Shown one piece after another: positions 1-7,666 of a stretch of 64,000 bases of DNA (its first letter is position 1; every line of letters begins with the position of its first letter). The DNA is from Veillonella montpellierensis DSM 17217 (lineage in GTDB: Bacteria; Bacillota; Negativicutes; Veillonellales; Veillonellaceae): positions 1 to 64,000 of the forward strand of contig NZ_AUFY01000003.1 of NCBI RefSeq assembly GCF_000426745.1. Direction: 5' to 3'. The position numbers and the translations under genes were made by a program. Under the pieces are notes generated by a model. It was given only the letters and a program-made list of their open reading frames with translations. It was not told the DNA's origin and made no database searches.

Positions 1-196
1 TATGTATATGATCCGGACAGCATTCCGCCTCGATAATTTCTACATTTTTTCTCTTACTTAAATCTCTTAGAATTTTACCTACATCAACTTTTATCCGACC
101 ATAAATTATTTGCCTTCTATACTTTGGAGCAAAAACAATATGATATTTACATCTCCATTTACTATGTGATAAGCTTTTTACGTCATTCATTGACAT
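1..196 (-). CDS. tnpA: IS200/IS605-family transposase TnpA, N-terminal part (runs off window)
   Basis: I translated this reading frame by eye because it runs off the left edge. The first 65 residues include CKYHIVFAPKYRRQIIYG and end in CCPDHIH, the conserved start and the HUH histidine motif (His-hydrophobic-His) of the small single-strand transposase of IS200/IS605 elements. The family is about 130-155 aa, so about half is present. The catalytic Tyr lies outside the window. An AGGAGG sits 4 bases before the ATG at 194-196 and 10 bases before a second ATG at 188-190, so either could be the start. No TnpB is visible on this side. Confidence 0.9.
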   Translation of the reverse strand, partial: MSMNDVKSLSHSKWRCKYHIVFAPKYRRQIIYGRIKVDVGKILRDLSKRKNVEIIEAECCPDHIH

Positions 197-286
197 TGAA
201 CCTCCTATGTTGAAATGTTGTGGTTGCCAGACCAACTTCATTTTATCACTAGGAGGTTCTTTCCTTTTCTCTAAGAAATTTTACTG

Positions 287-307
287 ACCCCCAGTTTAAC
301 TGGGGGT
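287..307. repeat. Perfect 8-bp stem hairpin at the IS200 end
   Basis: ACCCCCAG (287-294) pairs exactly with CTGGGGGT (300-307) around the loop TTTAA. It is unusually GC-rich for this region. It is either the sub-terminal recognition hairpin of the IS, or an mRNA hairpin that blocks outside transcription into tnpA, as is known for IS200. Confidence 0.75.
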
Positions 308-340
308 TTAATCATGCCTATTCGGAGTACAATACAACAA

Positions 341-377
341 ATAAAGCAAGGGATTCCCGTACAATCCCTTGCTTTAT
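341..377 (-). terminator. Intrinsic terminator of the CBS-domain gene
   Basis: A perfect 15-bp stem (341-355 with 363-377) with a 7-base loop lies just after the stop codon of the CBS gene. The minus strand continues with a T-rich run (TTTGTTG). Confidence 0.85.
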
Positions 378-387
378 CCTTCTATAT

Positions 388-843
388 TTAACCTTCCGTT
401 GCGATCAATTTCATAATATCATGGCGTGATAGCATACCTACCAATTTTCCATCTCTATTCACAACGGGAAGATTTTTTAAATGTTGTTCTACCATAACTG
501 CTACAATTTCTTCTACATCTGTATCAGGCTTTGTAGTAATTACATCCTGATTCATTAAATCAACTACTTCTGTAGCTAACAACTTTTTAAATTGCTCATT
601 GTATTCACCGATACCATTATAATAAATACTTGCTCCTAAAATATTAACATAATGTGGCGCATGTGGTTTAATCTTCTTATACAATAAATCACCTTCTGAA
701 ATAATACCTATTACGATATTATCTTTAGTGACAACTGGTATGGCTGTTAAATTATGCTTAACTAATAAATGAGCTACATCCTCTATACGTGTAGTTTTTT
801 CAACGGCTACAGGATATTTATTCATAATGTCAGATACTTTCAT
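388..843 (-). CDS. CBS-domain pair protein
   Basis: This 151-aa protein consists of two CBS domains, roughly residues 3-55 and 93-148, joined by a short helical linker. Both carry the usual pattern of an N-terminal DIMNK/DLMNQD helix, an IPVV/LPVV strand and a GIISEGDLL/GMLSRHDIM end. Stand-alone CBS pairs bind adenosyl ligands (AMP, ATP, SAM) and act as energy or ligand sensors, but the partner is not shown here. A good AGGAGG precedes the ATG at 843. The gene lies 87 bases after rlmH and ends in its own terminator, so it could be the last gene of the walJ-rlmH unit or stand alone. No catalytic domain is attached. Confidence 0.9.
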   Translation of the reverse strand: MKVSDIMNKYPVAVEKTTRIEDVAHLLVKHNLTAIPVVTKDNIVIGIISEGDLLYKKIKPHAPHYVNILGASIYYNGIGEYNEQFKKLLATEVVDLMNQDVITTKPDTDVEEIVAVMVEQHLKNLPVVNRDGKLVGMLSRHDIMKLIATEG

Positions 844-929
844 AAAAACGCCTCCTATTTCCTTCTATATTATTACTATTCGACGCGTTATATAAAATTC
901 CTGTTATAGAGTCATAAAAATTTATCATC

Positions 930-1409
930 TCACCAATGATATGGTTCCCCACGATTGATCTTACAAGTTCTATAAATTTGTTCAACCACTAACAAGCGAA
1001 CCATCTGATGCGTAAATGTCATTGGACTTAACGACAATTTAAGGTTCGCCGTTTTCCTGAGTTCTTCACTAACACCAAAAGGGCCACCGATAACAAACAC
1101 CATCTCACTAATTCCAGATACTTCAAGACCACTTATATGGCTAGCTAACATCTCGGAGGGCATTGTTTTGCCATATACATCAAGCAAAACAATGTACGCC
1201 TGTGACGGTATGCGCTTTAATAAACGTTTTCCTTCATCAATCACCGCTTGTTGACGCTCTGTATTGCCTGCTTTATCGCCCATTTTACTTTCATTTAATT
1301 CCACAATCGTGATTCCGCCATATACACGCATGCGTTTTACAAATTCTTCTACACCGTCACGTAAATACTTTTCTTTTAATTTTCCTATGCACACAATAGT
1401 AAAATGCAT
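930..1409 (-). CDS. rlmH: 23S rRNA (pseudouridine1915-N3)-methyltransferase RlmH
   Basis: RlmH is a SPOUT-fold, SAM-dependent enzyme that methylates pseudouridine 1915 in helix 69 of 23S rRNA. The product is 159 aa, the family's usual length. It shows the knotted SAM site (GGPFG at about 109-113), the SLSPMTFTHQMVR segment and the C-terminal EPYHW tail. The frame is open nine codons further upstream. I chose the ATG at 1407-1409 because homologues begin with the same M-hydrophobic-IGKLK start and a GAGAGG lies 8 bases before it. Its neighbour upstream is walJ, a common Firmicute arrangement. Confidence 0.95.
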   Translation of the reverse strand: MHFTIVCIGKLKEKYLRDGVEEFVKRMRVYGGITIVELNESKMGDKAGNTERQQAVIDEGKRLLKRIPSQAYIVLLDVYGKTMPSEMLASHISGLEVSGISEMVFVIGGPFGVSEELRKTANLKLSLSPMTFTHQMVRLLVVEQIYRTCKINRGEPYHW

Positions 1410-1669
1410 ATATCGAGCCTCTCTATCACTATTCAAAATTACATGCTATCACTACTAGAAGAAGTCAACTAAAAAAAACTTATAATTCATACAACTTAGA
1501 TTATCATGTCCGAATCAATTAAAAATATTTTTAATCGATAATAGCAATACCCTTTTTTCAAACAATCTAGTAACTAGTTCATTACATGATAATCATCGTA
1601 AAATCTTAATAGCAAAAATTGCCCATGTTTTTATTACATGCTCCCTACAGTCTAAAAGCTACCTACTCA

Positions 1670-2644
1670 TTAGCGTTTATGTTTGCTTCGCACCATTGCC
1701 AGTTCTTTTGCCAATGTTTCTACACTCGTACTACTCAATTGATTGGCTACTGTTTCAGCCATAGAGCGATATTTTTTAATACTCATTTCATTAGTTTTTA
1801 CATGTATCATTTTTTCTTCTTTGTAATGTGCATTGCTTGGTGTTATCATCGATATACATGTATTAGGTTGTCCATGTTGCAATCTCATTTCTTTACCAAT
1901 ACGTATACCACCCTTAACCAGCATATTTCCCACAGTTTGTGTAACGCGAATTGATGTATTATTGTTTTCTGACCTATGTGCAAGAACAACTTCCATAAAT
2001 TTAGGACGTTTCATCATCAATAGTGCCTGTGCCGCATGTTCATTACTCAGATGTCCTTCTTCACCAGCGACACGTTCTTTCAGATAAAAAGGATATGGTC
2101 CTACCTTTAATAAATACGGATCATAATTAGCTTCCAAGACTAATTTCTGACTGTCATCTAAATGATATAATATAGTATCTGTCACTATTCCTGTATCAGT
2201 TACTATGGTTGCTTTTTCATCACCGGAAATATACGATGCACCTAGCGGATCCGCTGCATCATGAGATACAGAAAATGGTTCAATGGTAAGTTTACCTACT
2301 GCAAAGGATGATCTAGTAATCCGATGAATGCGATGACTCGGTACATCTTGTTTTCGTAAGATCTCTCGCCAAGTTCCTTCCTTTGTGTATACAGGTACAT
2401 CATATTGTTTCAACATTTGACGTAAGCCTACCACATGGTCTGCATGCTCATGACTAATAAAAATCCCTTCTAAATTCTGTATATCCAGCCCCAAGTTTTT
2501 TAGTCCTTGTGTAATTCGTCTAGCACTAATACCCACATCATGCAATAAAATACTCTTCCCGTATTCAACAACCGTACAATTCCCTTTACTACCACTCGCC
2601 AAAACATGAATGCGTAAATGTGTATCTTTCAAATCATCTTTCAC
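1670..2644 (-). CDS. walJ: WalJ/YycJ-type metallo-beta-lactamase-fold hydrolase
   Basis: The metal-binding motif HEHADH is at residues 65-70, after the typical start LASGSKGNC. This is the YycJ/WalJ group, implicated in DNA processing and coordination of cell-wall division in Firmicutes. The core fits about 265 aa. The product here is 324 aa, with a charged C-terminal extension of about 55 residues (KYRSMAETVANQL onward) that may be lineage-specific. The start is a GTG at 2642-2644 with AGGAG 7 bases upstream. It lies about 260 bases upstream of rlmH, and the spacer shows no clear terminator. Confidence 0.88.
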   Translation of the reverse strand: MKDDLKDTHLRIHVLASGSKGNCTVVEYGKSILLHDVGISARRITQGLKNLGLDIQNLEGIFISHEHADHVVGLRQMLKQYDVPVYTKEGTWREILRKQDVPSHRIHRITRSSFAVGKLTIEPFSVSHDAADPLGASYISGDEKATIVTDTGIVTDTILYHLDDSQKLVLEANYDPYLLKVGPYPFYLKERVAGEEGHLSNEHAAQALLMMKRPKFMEVVLAHRSENNNTSIRVTQTVGNMLVKGGIRIGKEMRLQHGQPNTCISMITPSNAHYKEEKMIHVKTNEMSIKKYRSMAETVANQLSSTSVETLAKELAMVRSKHKR

Positions 2645-2662
2645 TGACTAACTCCTAAAAAT

Positions 2663-2689
2663 AGGTGGCAATGTGACACATCACCACCT
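2663..2689 (-). terminator. Terminator after the RuBisCO-like/larE operon
   Basis: AGGTGG (2663-2668) pairs with CCACCT (2684-2689), and an inner ATGTG/CACAT extends the stem. The minus strand then reads ATTTTTAG. It lies 8 bases after the last gene of the operon and just before the walJ start. Confidence 0.7.
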
Positions 2690-2696
2690 GTTATAT

Positions 2697-3152
2697 TTAT
2701 TTAATAGCTGCATAAATCTGATTATCGCCCCAATGGTCTTTAATAATACGCCACTGGGCTTTTTTTGCTCTCAACCAAGTCACATGAGTAGATGTTTCAA
2801 ATACATCAATTCTGTCAATGTAAAACGCCCCTGTATTTGCCCAATAAATTAAATCATCATGCTTTTTAAAATATACATCATCCATAACTGCAGTACTATT
2901 AGTACTAGCTGGGCTAAGATTAAATCGATTCATTTCATCAAACACAATTTCAATCGCGGGTACATCTTTATCTTGCCGTTGAAAAATCATGCGAACACGG
3001 CGCTTTGCATTAACTGGATACATTAATAATGATGGCATAACAAATGCCCCACTTGTATATGACATTTCAGTCAACACGCTACCTGTGAAAGAATGAAACA
3101 CATCCATTAGTTCATCAATATCTTCTTGTGAAGTAATTTTATGCCAAGTCAT
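2697..3152 (-). CDS. Conserved protein of unknown function in RLP-larE operon
   Basis: I do not recognise a family for this 151-aa soluble protein. It has no signal peptide or membrane segment. It is rich in aromatic residues and alternates predicted strands (RRVRMIFQRQ, AIEIVFDEM, DLIYWANTGAFYIDRIDVFE), which suggests a small alpha/beta fold. It starts with a strong AGGAGG-ATG at 3152, 9 bases after the larE stop, so it is the third gene of the RuBisCO-like protein/larE operon. Co-transcription suggests a role in the same unknown pathway, for example as a small binding or accessory protein, but this is inference from position only. Confidence 0.7.
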   Translation of the reverse strand: MTWHKITSQEDIDELMDVFHSFTGSVLTEMSYTSGAFVMPSLLMYPVNAKRRVRMIFQRQDKDVPAIEIVFDEMNRFNLSPASTNSTAVMDDVYFKKHDDLIYWANTGAFYIDRIDVFETSTHVTWLRAKKAQWRIIKDHWGDNQIYAAIK

Positions 3153-3161
3153 AATAGCCTC

Positions 3162-3980
3162 CTATTCTGTGATTGTACGATTGAGATTACCACTAGAAAA
3201 TGCTTTTAAATCTATACTAACATATAGAAATCCAAGGGACTCAAAATACCTTCTTACTTTATTTCGAAATGGTAAATCCATAAATTTATCAAATTCACGT
3301 TCTTCTACTTCAATACGTACTATAGTTTCATGGTATCTTACTCGGTACGCTCCGTCAAGGAAAGGCTTTAAAAATTTTTCTCCTTTTTTGATTTTATCTA
3401 CTATATCTCGTGTAATTTCATATTCATAAGGAACACGTGTAACCAAACATGGTGAACTCGGTTTATTCCAAACAGAAAGTCCTAACAAATGAGCCGCATT
3501 TCTAATCTCTGCTTTTGTAAGGCCTATTTTTAAAAGTGGACTACTCACCATATCTAATTGTTCTAAGGCCTTCATACCTGGTCTATAGTCTTTACTATCA
3601 TCTGCATTAGTTCCATCTAATACCCATTTTATATGATTTTCTTTAGCCCATTTGCATAAAAAAGAATATCGATTATATTTACAAACATAGCAACGATCAA
3701 TTGTATTAGATATAAACTCTCTAACAGCTAACTCATCAATATAGATATGACGATGAGATATACCGATTTCTTTTGCTAACTGGATTGCCTCAGCGAATTC
3801 ATCTTCTGACGATGTCGGTGATACTATAGTAAACGCAATCGCATTCTTTCCCAGTACATGATAAGCTATTGCAGCAAGTAACGTACTGTCTACACCGCCA
3901 GAAAAAGCTACTACGACAGATTCTAACCCTTGTATGTATGTGCGTAAGTTACATAATTTTTCTTCTAATGTGTCATACAT
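3162..3980 (-). CDS. larE: LarE-family ATP-dependent sulfur transferase, three-cysteine type
   Basis: The PP-loop ATP site SGGVDST is at residues 27-33, and the family signature SSPCLVTRVPY is around 175-185. In Lactiplantibacillus LarE a single Cys gives up its sulfur to build the nickel-pincer cofactor of lactate racemase. This protein has that Cys (C178) and also a C97-x2-C100 pair (CYVC). Some LarE homologues with this arrangement bind an iron-sulfur cluster and may work catalytically. No larA, larB or larC occurs in this window. The gene follows the RuBisCO-like gene by 12 bases. The nearest AGGAGG is about 22 bases before the ATG, so translation is probably coupled to the upstream gene. 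Length (272 aa) is normal. Confidence 0.85.
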   Translation of the reverse strand: MYDTLEEKLCNLRTYIQGLESVVVAFSGGVDSTLLAAIAYHVLGKNAIAFTIVSPTSSEDEFAEAIQLAKEIGISHRHIYIDELAVREFISNTIDRCYVCKYNRYSFLCKWAKENHIKWVLDGTNADDSKDYRPGMKALEQLDMVSSPLLKIGLTKAEIRNAAHLLGLSVWNKPSSPCLVTRVPYEYEITRDIVDKIKKGEKFLKPFLDGAYRVRYHETIVRIEVEEREFDKFMDLPFRNKVRRYFESLGFLYVSIDLKAFSSGNLNRTITE

Positions 3981-3992
3981 AAATACGTTTTA

Positions 3993-5123
3993 CTAGTTAC
4001 CTCCTTCTGTATATGCGTTCATACGATCGATAAAATGTTCCATATTAGCTTGTAAATCATCACTATACCTGAACATATCTCCACCAATCAAAAACATAGT
4101 ATCTGGACCATATAAATCTAGTAATTCATCCAATCTTGCATCGGTAACACCACCACCAGGTGAAGGACAGGCAGAACGAATAATTTCATTATCTTTTATG
4201 CTGTAGTGATGAATTTTTTTACATTGTTCTGCAGTAAATGTAAATCGACCACCATACGATACAAAGACTGGCATATCTGCACCGAATAAACGCGGCAATA
4301 AACCTAACCACAAATAATCCGCAATGCCAGATGTACCAGGCAATGCAAATCCGCCTAGCATCGCCGGATGGCTAATAATTGGCAGGCCCAACGATTCGTC
4401 TTTAGCTAACACTTGTAACCACCCAAACCCCACTAAGCCAGGTGTAATCATCAAGGCAGTAGCACCTAGTTCTTTAGCTTTATAAGCTCTTTCTAATACA
4501 TCTCCTCCATCACTAGATATATTAGCCGCATACAAAGTATGTCCTCCTATTTTTTCATTACCTTCGTGTACGCTATCTGCACAACGCTTAACACGCTCTA
4601 CAAATCGGCTAAAACATTGATTAGTAATGCCATGATCATCTTTGATTACGTCAACTCCGCCCAGCGTATAAGAATGACACATTTTAGCCAAGGTATTCGT
4701 ATTTGATCCTAAAGGTTTTATAACCGCTTGTATCATAGGTCGTTTAGGCACATGTAACAACGTACGCAATCTAGATAAACCAAATCGTGGGCCTCCAAAG
4801 TGCATCAACAAACTCTTAGGTAATGATAATTCAACTACCCATATATGTGGTTGTAGCGAGGAGTTTCCAAACACCACATTCAAAAATTGAGTAACCTCAA
4901 ATGCCGTCAATTCAACATTATATGCAATTTTAGCCAAGTAAAACCCATTATCTACAGGACTTAATTCTACGAGTTGTCCAACTACCTCATTTTGTAATAT
5001 TGGATCTGTAACTAATTCATAGGGAAATTCTATTGTTTGTTCCACTTGCACAGACCAAGCAATCATTTTGGCTGTTTCATAGGAATCTGCTTCTATCTGA
5101 TAGGACACAATAAACTGTTCCAT
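3993..5123 (-). CDS. RuBisCO-like protein (form IV), non-carboxylating
   Basis: This 376-aa protein is homologous to the RuBisCO large subunit. Seen in the sequence: VIKPLG (K136, matching catalytic K175), GGVDVIKDDH at 155-164 (K161 and D163 match K201 and D203, but His164 replaces E204), HPAMLG (H252 matches H294; R295 is Pro), YGGRF at 290-294 (typical of RuBisCO-like proteins), and glycine loops PSPGGGV and LIGGD for phosphate binding. Known form IV proteins act as sulfur-compound enolases or isomerases, for example in methionine salvage. The changed metal-site Glu argues against CO2 fixation. I chose the ATG at 5123, with AAGAAGG 7 bases upstream, over an ATG 11 codons earlier. It is the first gene of an operon with larE and a 151-aa unknown. 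Confidence 0.88.
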   Translation of the reverse strand: MEQFIVSYQIEADSYETAKMIAWSVQVEQTIEFPYELVTDPILQNEVVGQLVELSPVDNGFYLAKIAYNVELTAFEVTQFLNVVFGNSSLQPHIWVVELSLPKSLLMHFGGPRFGLSRLRTLLHVPKRPMIQAVIKPLGSNTNTLAKMCHSYTLGGVDVIKDDHGITNQCFSRFVERVKRCADSVHEGNEKIGGHTLYAANISSDGGDVLERAYKAKELGATALMITPGLVGFGWLQVLAKDESLGLPIISHPAMLGGFALPGTSGIADYLWLGLLPRLFGADMPVFVSYGGRFTFTAEQCKKIHHYSIKDNEIIRSACPSPGGGVTDARLDELLDLYGPDTMFLIGGDMFRYSDDLQANMEHFIDRMNAYTEGGN

Positions 5124-5167
5124 AACAATACCTTCTTTATAATTTATATATAACACATAACCACATG

Positions 5168-5188
5168 ATATAACATCTACTGTTATAT
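5168..5188. promoter_or_regulatory. Perfect inverted repeat upstream of the RuBisCO-like operon
   Basis: ATATAACA (5168-5175) and TGTTATAT (5181-5188) form an exact 8-bp inverted repeat with a 5-base spacer. It lies 45 bases before the start of the RuBisCO-like gene and just downstream of a candidate promoter. The position suits a repressor operator or a short mRNA hairpin. AT-rich palindromes arise easily by chance in this genome. Confidence 0.4.
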
Positions 5189-5211
5189 AAAATAGATATT
5201 ATCGATAATTA

Positions 5212-5241
5212 ATCATACCATTGTTAGAAACAAATGGGCAA
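5212..5241 (-). promoter_or_regulatory. Candidate sigma-70-type promoter for the RuBisCO-like operon
   Basis: On the minus strand TTGCCC (5236-5241) and TATGAT (5212-5217) are 18 bases apart, a reasonable -35/-10 pair about 90 bases before the gene. The rest of the 517-base spacer (5157-5619) shows no further feature I can support. Confidence 0.35.
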
Positions 5242-5619
5242 CTACTATCATATAAGTACTTTCAATTGTAAAATATCCCGTAAACTATATATCTAACTCA
5301 TGAGAGGCATGCCGCCTATCAGTAAGATGTGTAATATATTTTGACGCCAATATATCTACACCTTTCTTCTTATATATATCTTAAAATTATGCTTCATCAG
5401 CTTCTGTTTGCCCCTATATAATTTATTTTCTATAGATACCAACAATATGATAGTATATTTCTCATACTATTTGATAAGTTTTATATTATTCACGCCATTA
5501 ACCTCTATGACATGTTATCGTTATCCACAACTTCACATATCTGTACAGAATTTTTCTTAGTTTAAAATTTTTACAATCACAGCTACACGAGTGTTAATTA
5601 TGCCTATGTAAGGCATAAA

Positions 5620-5661
5620 AATAATAGCTACGCACCGTTTAATGAATGCGTAGCTATTATT
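5620..5661 (-). terminator. Intrinsic terminator after the flavodoxin gene
   Basis: A perfect 15-bp stem (AATAATAGCTACGCA and its complement, 5620-5634 with 5647-5661) with a 12-base loop, 12 bases after the flavodoxin stop. The AT-rich outer part supplies T residues on either strand. Confidence 0.85.
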
Positions 5662-5673
5662 CCAATCTTATTA

Positions 5674-6093
5674 TTATGCGTTCGCTAATGTTTTTCCTAA
5701 ATTAGCGCACTCTTCTTTTGCGCTATCATCTGGTTCGCCTAATACAGCATATCCAGGTTCTACCAATGTGGCACCAGCCTCAGTAATGCGATTGCCCCAT
5801 TCTTCTAGCCAGGTACCGCCCCAACCATAAGAACCAAAGATAACAATTTTTTTACCAGATAATTTACCTTCTAGTTCTGTGTAGAAAGGTTCAAATTCGG
5901 TTTCCTCTAATTGTTCTGCGCCCATATCAGCACAACCTAATGCTAGTTTATCATAGGCAGCTGCTTCATCAACAGATATTTCGGATACTGATTTTACTTC
6001 CACTTCCTGACCAGCAGACTTGATTCCTTCCGCTACTGCTTCTGCCATAGCTGCTGTATTACCTGTACCAGACCAATAAATTACACCAATCAT
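5674..6093 (-). CDS. Short-chain flavodoxin
   Basis: This 139-aa protein has the FMN phosphate loop WSGTGNT at residues 7-13 and the isoalloxazine-flanking segment GSYGWGGTWLEEW. Flavodoxins carry electrons in place of ferredoxin, often under iron limitation or for radical and oxidoreductase partners. A strong AGGAGG precedes the ATG. The DUF3793 gene lies 10 bases upstream in the same direction, so the two are almost certainly one operon. Such pairs recur in anaerobic Firmicutes, often near iron or haem uptake, although no transporter lies here. A perfect terminator follows. Confidence 0.93.
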   Translation of the reverse strand: MIGVIYWSGTGNTAAMAEAVAEGIKSAGQEVEVKSVSEISVDEAAAYDKLALGCADMGAEQLEETEFEPFYTELEGKLSGKKIVIFGSYGWGGTWLEEWGNRITEAGATLVEPGYAVLGEPDDSAKEECANLGKTLANA

Positions 6094-6103
6094 TGTAAAC
6101 CTC

Positions 6104-6667
6104 CTATGCTGTTTTAGCTACTAAAGAACTAAAACTTTTACCATTAACTAATTGTTGATGACAATATTCTCTACAAATTTTAAAGCAGTGAAACGAATGT
6201 TGTGCCGATATAGCATGATGATATACTTTCCATTCACCACACAACTGATAATTCTGTCCTTTACTCGCAATGAAATGAATGACATCATTTAAAGGATATC
6301 CAAGAAATAGTCCAATTTCATGAGGAAAACTAATTTCTGTTTCCATTCGATGACGCAAATGAAGCAACAAATCTTCCAAAGGGTCATCTTCCTGGTATCC
6401 ATACATACTAAGAAATCCGATGTGTTGATGCTGTCGCACATACTCCTCTAATTGTTTTTTACGAAACACCAATAATAATCGACGTTCTTTACATGCACAC
6501 AACTGGAAAAAATATAGTCCCTTTTCGTTAAATTGAAAATTATAGTCATTTATAATTTTACATAACTGTGCTGACATTTCTTGTGGAATCGATACAAGAT
6601 TAGCAATTTTAATTCCACGAATAGTGGGTGCACAATGATATCCAATAATTTGCTCTATGGAATCCAT
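6104..6667 (-). CDS. DUF3793 family protein
   Basis: The family signature FPHEIGLFLGYPLNDVIHFI is clear in the C-terminal half, followed by GEWKVYHHAISAQHSFHCFKICREYC. The function is unknown. The protein is soluble and rich in Cys and His towards its end, which would suit metal or redox chemistry. The frame opens at 6706, but the ATG at 6665-6667 has GGCAGG 8 bases upstream and matches the usual start, giving 187 aa. It is translated 10 bases before the flavodoxin gene, so a redox link between the products is likely but unproven. Confidence 0.85.
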   Translation of the reverse strand: MDSIEQIIGYHCAPTIRGIKIANLVSIPQEMSAQLCKIINDYNFQFNEKGLYFFQLCACKERRLLLVFRKKQLEEYVRQHQHIGFLSMYGYQEDDPLEDLLLHLRHRMETEISFPHEIGLFLGYPLNDVIHFIASKGQNYQLCGEWKVYHHAISAQHSFHCFKICREYCHQQLVNGKSFSSLVAKTA

Positions 6668-6973
6668 TATCATTACCTGCCTTACTATATTCTGAGATGA
6701 AAGCACTTACTTTCTATTGTCATACTATCAATTTCAACCACATCATACTATAATGTGATCTTATTTATCTGATATGACCATCATATAACAAATGATAGCT
6801 ATTGTCAATAATATTGATATTTACTTTCAAATTTATATTTTCTATTCAACGCTATTACAATTTTTTTAGCTATATACTACCTTTTTAATACCATTATTTT
6901 TCAATTTATTAACAATACATCTTTATTGATAAGTATTCTACATCTATCATTCTTCACATAAGTATAATTAAAA

Positions 6974-7022
6974 ATGCGCCTCATTAGTTGCTACTATCAA
7001 TACGAGCAACAATAAGACGCAT
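6974..7022 (-). terminator. Terminator after the glnS-downstream exported protein
   Basis: An imperfect long stem (ATGCG...GTTGCT with AGCAAC...CGCAT) lies 18 bases past the stop codon, followed on the minus strand by ATTTTTAATT. The rest of the 6707-7039 spacer is AT-rich, with nothing recognisable. Confidence 0.65.
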
Positions 7023-7039
7023 AGTGAATAACTATTCAA

Positions 7040-7657
7040 TTATTTTTCTATTCGGAAAATAGACCCAAATTTCTGCCATAATTCGCTATCATTAGTAGCA
7101 TCAAACACAATGAATCGCGCTATTAATCCAGCATATTTATCTTCATATAATATAACATGAATGATTTCTTGATACGCAATACTATCCCTAAAGGATGTAA
7201 TTTGAAGCGTACCTGTATAGACGCCATGTTGTTTTACCATAGGCGCTAATAGTATATATGGTACGACTCGATTATAGCTATTATTATTAATAGCTTCTGC
7301 CAAGACCTGTATATTATCATATTCACTTGCATTTGATACAAGACCTAGATTAACTAATCCACGTGTTCCCAAAAAAACGTCTGCTACGATTCCATACTTC
7401 ATAGCATTCGCCTCTTGATATGTCAACATATATGTATCAGCATGTAACAAACCGAAATCCAATAACCATTGTTTTACATCTGTTTGGCTAAAATTTTGTG
7501 TTAATAATGCACGAGGATTCCCTTTATAGAGAGTAGTCCCTGTTGGCAATTTTGCTTGCGACAAAGTCATCTGTCCTAAACTAGTAGCACCAACATTCAT
7601 ACAGATCATAAGCATAATACACATCAATGTAAGACTTATAATATTTTTATATTTCAT
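7040..7657 (-). CDS. Exported protein of unknown function
   Basis: This 205-aa product starts with a Sec-type signal peptide: a basic start (MKYKNII), a hydrophobic stretch to about residue 23 and a likely cleavage after VGA. There is no lipobox Cys at the expected place. The mature part has no motif I recognise. It looks like a mixed alpha/beta domain with a conserved-looking GTRGLVNLGLV segment. It begins 9 bases after the glnS stop with its own AGGAG ribosome site, so it is probably co-transcribed with glnS, with no obvious functional link. In Negativicutes it would sit in the periplasm. Confidence 0.75.
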   Translation of the reverse strand: MKYKNIISLTLMCIMLMICMNVGATSLGQMTLSQAKLPTGTTLYKGNPRALLTQNFSQTDVKQWLLDFGLLHADTYMLTYQEANAMKYGIVADVFLGTRGLVNLGLVSNASEYDNIQVLAEAINNNSYNRVVPYILLAPMVKQHGVYTGTLQITSFRDSIAYQEIIHVILYEDKYAGLIARFIVFDATNDSELWQKFGSIFRIEK

Positions 7658-7666
7658 ATATGGCTC

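Larger units (their letters stand above)
1..310 (-). mobile_element. Left end of an IS200/IS605-type element
   Basis: The element is inferred from the TnpA N-terminus and a strong hairpin about 90 bases upstream of its start. IS200 elements have no terminal inverted repeats. They end in sub-terminal hairpins that TnpA recognises as single-stranded DNA. The outer boundary cannot be fixed from the sequence, and 310 is a guess just outside the hairpin. The CBS-gene terminator begins at 341, so insertion was close behind that gene without breaking it. Confidence 0.65.

Noticed and set aside
1619-1954. Plus-strand frame of 111 codons over walJ
   Set aside because: It runs opposite to walJ, is rich in Cys, His and Phe, and is a shadow of that gene.
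3162-5123. Lactate racemase maturation operon (larABCDE)
   Set aside because: Only a LarE homologue is present. The neighbours are a RuBisCO-like protein and an unknown, not LarA, B or C.
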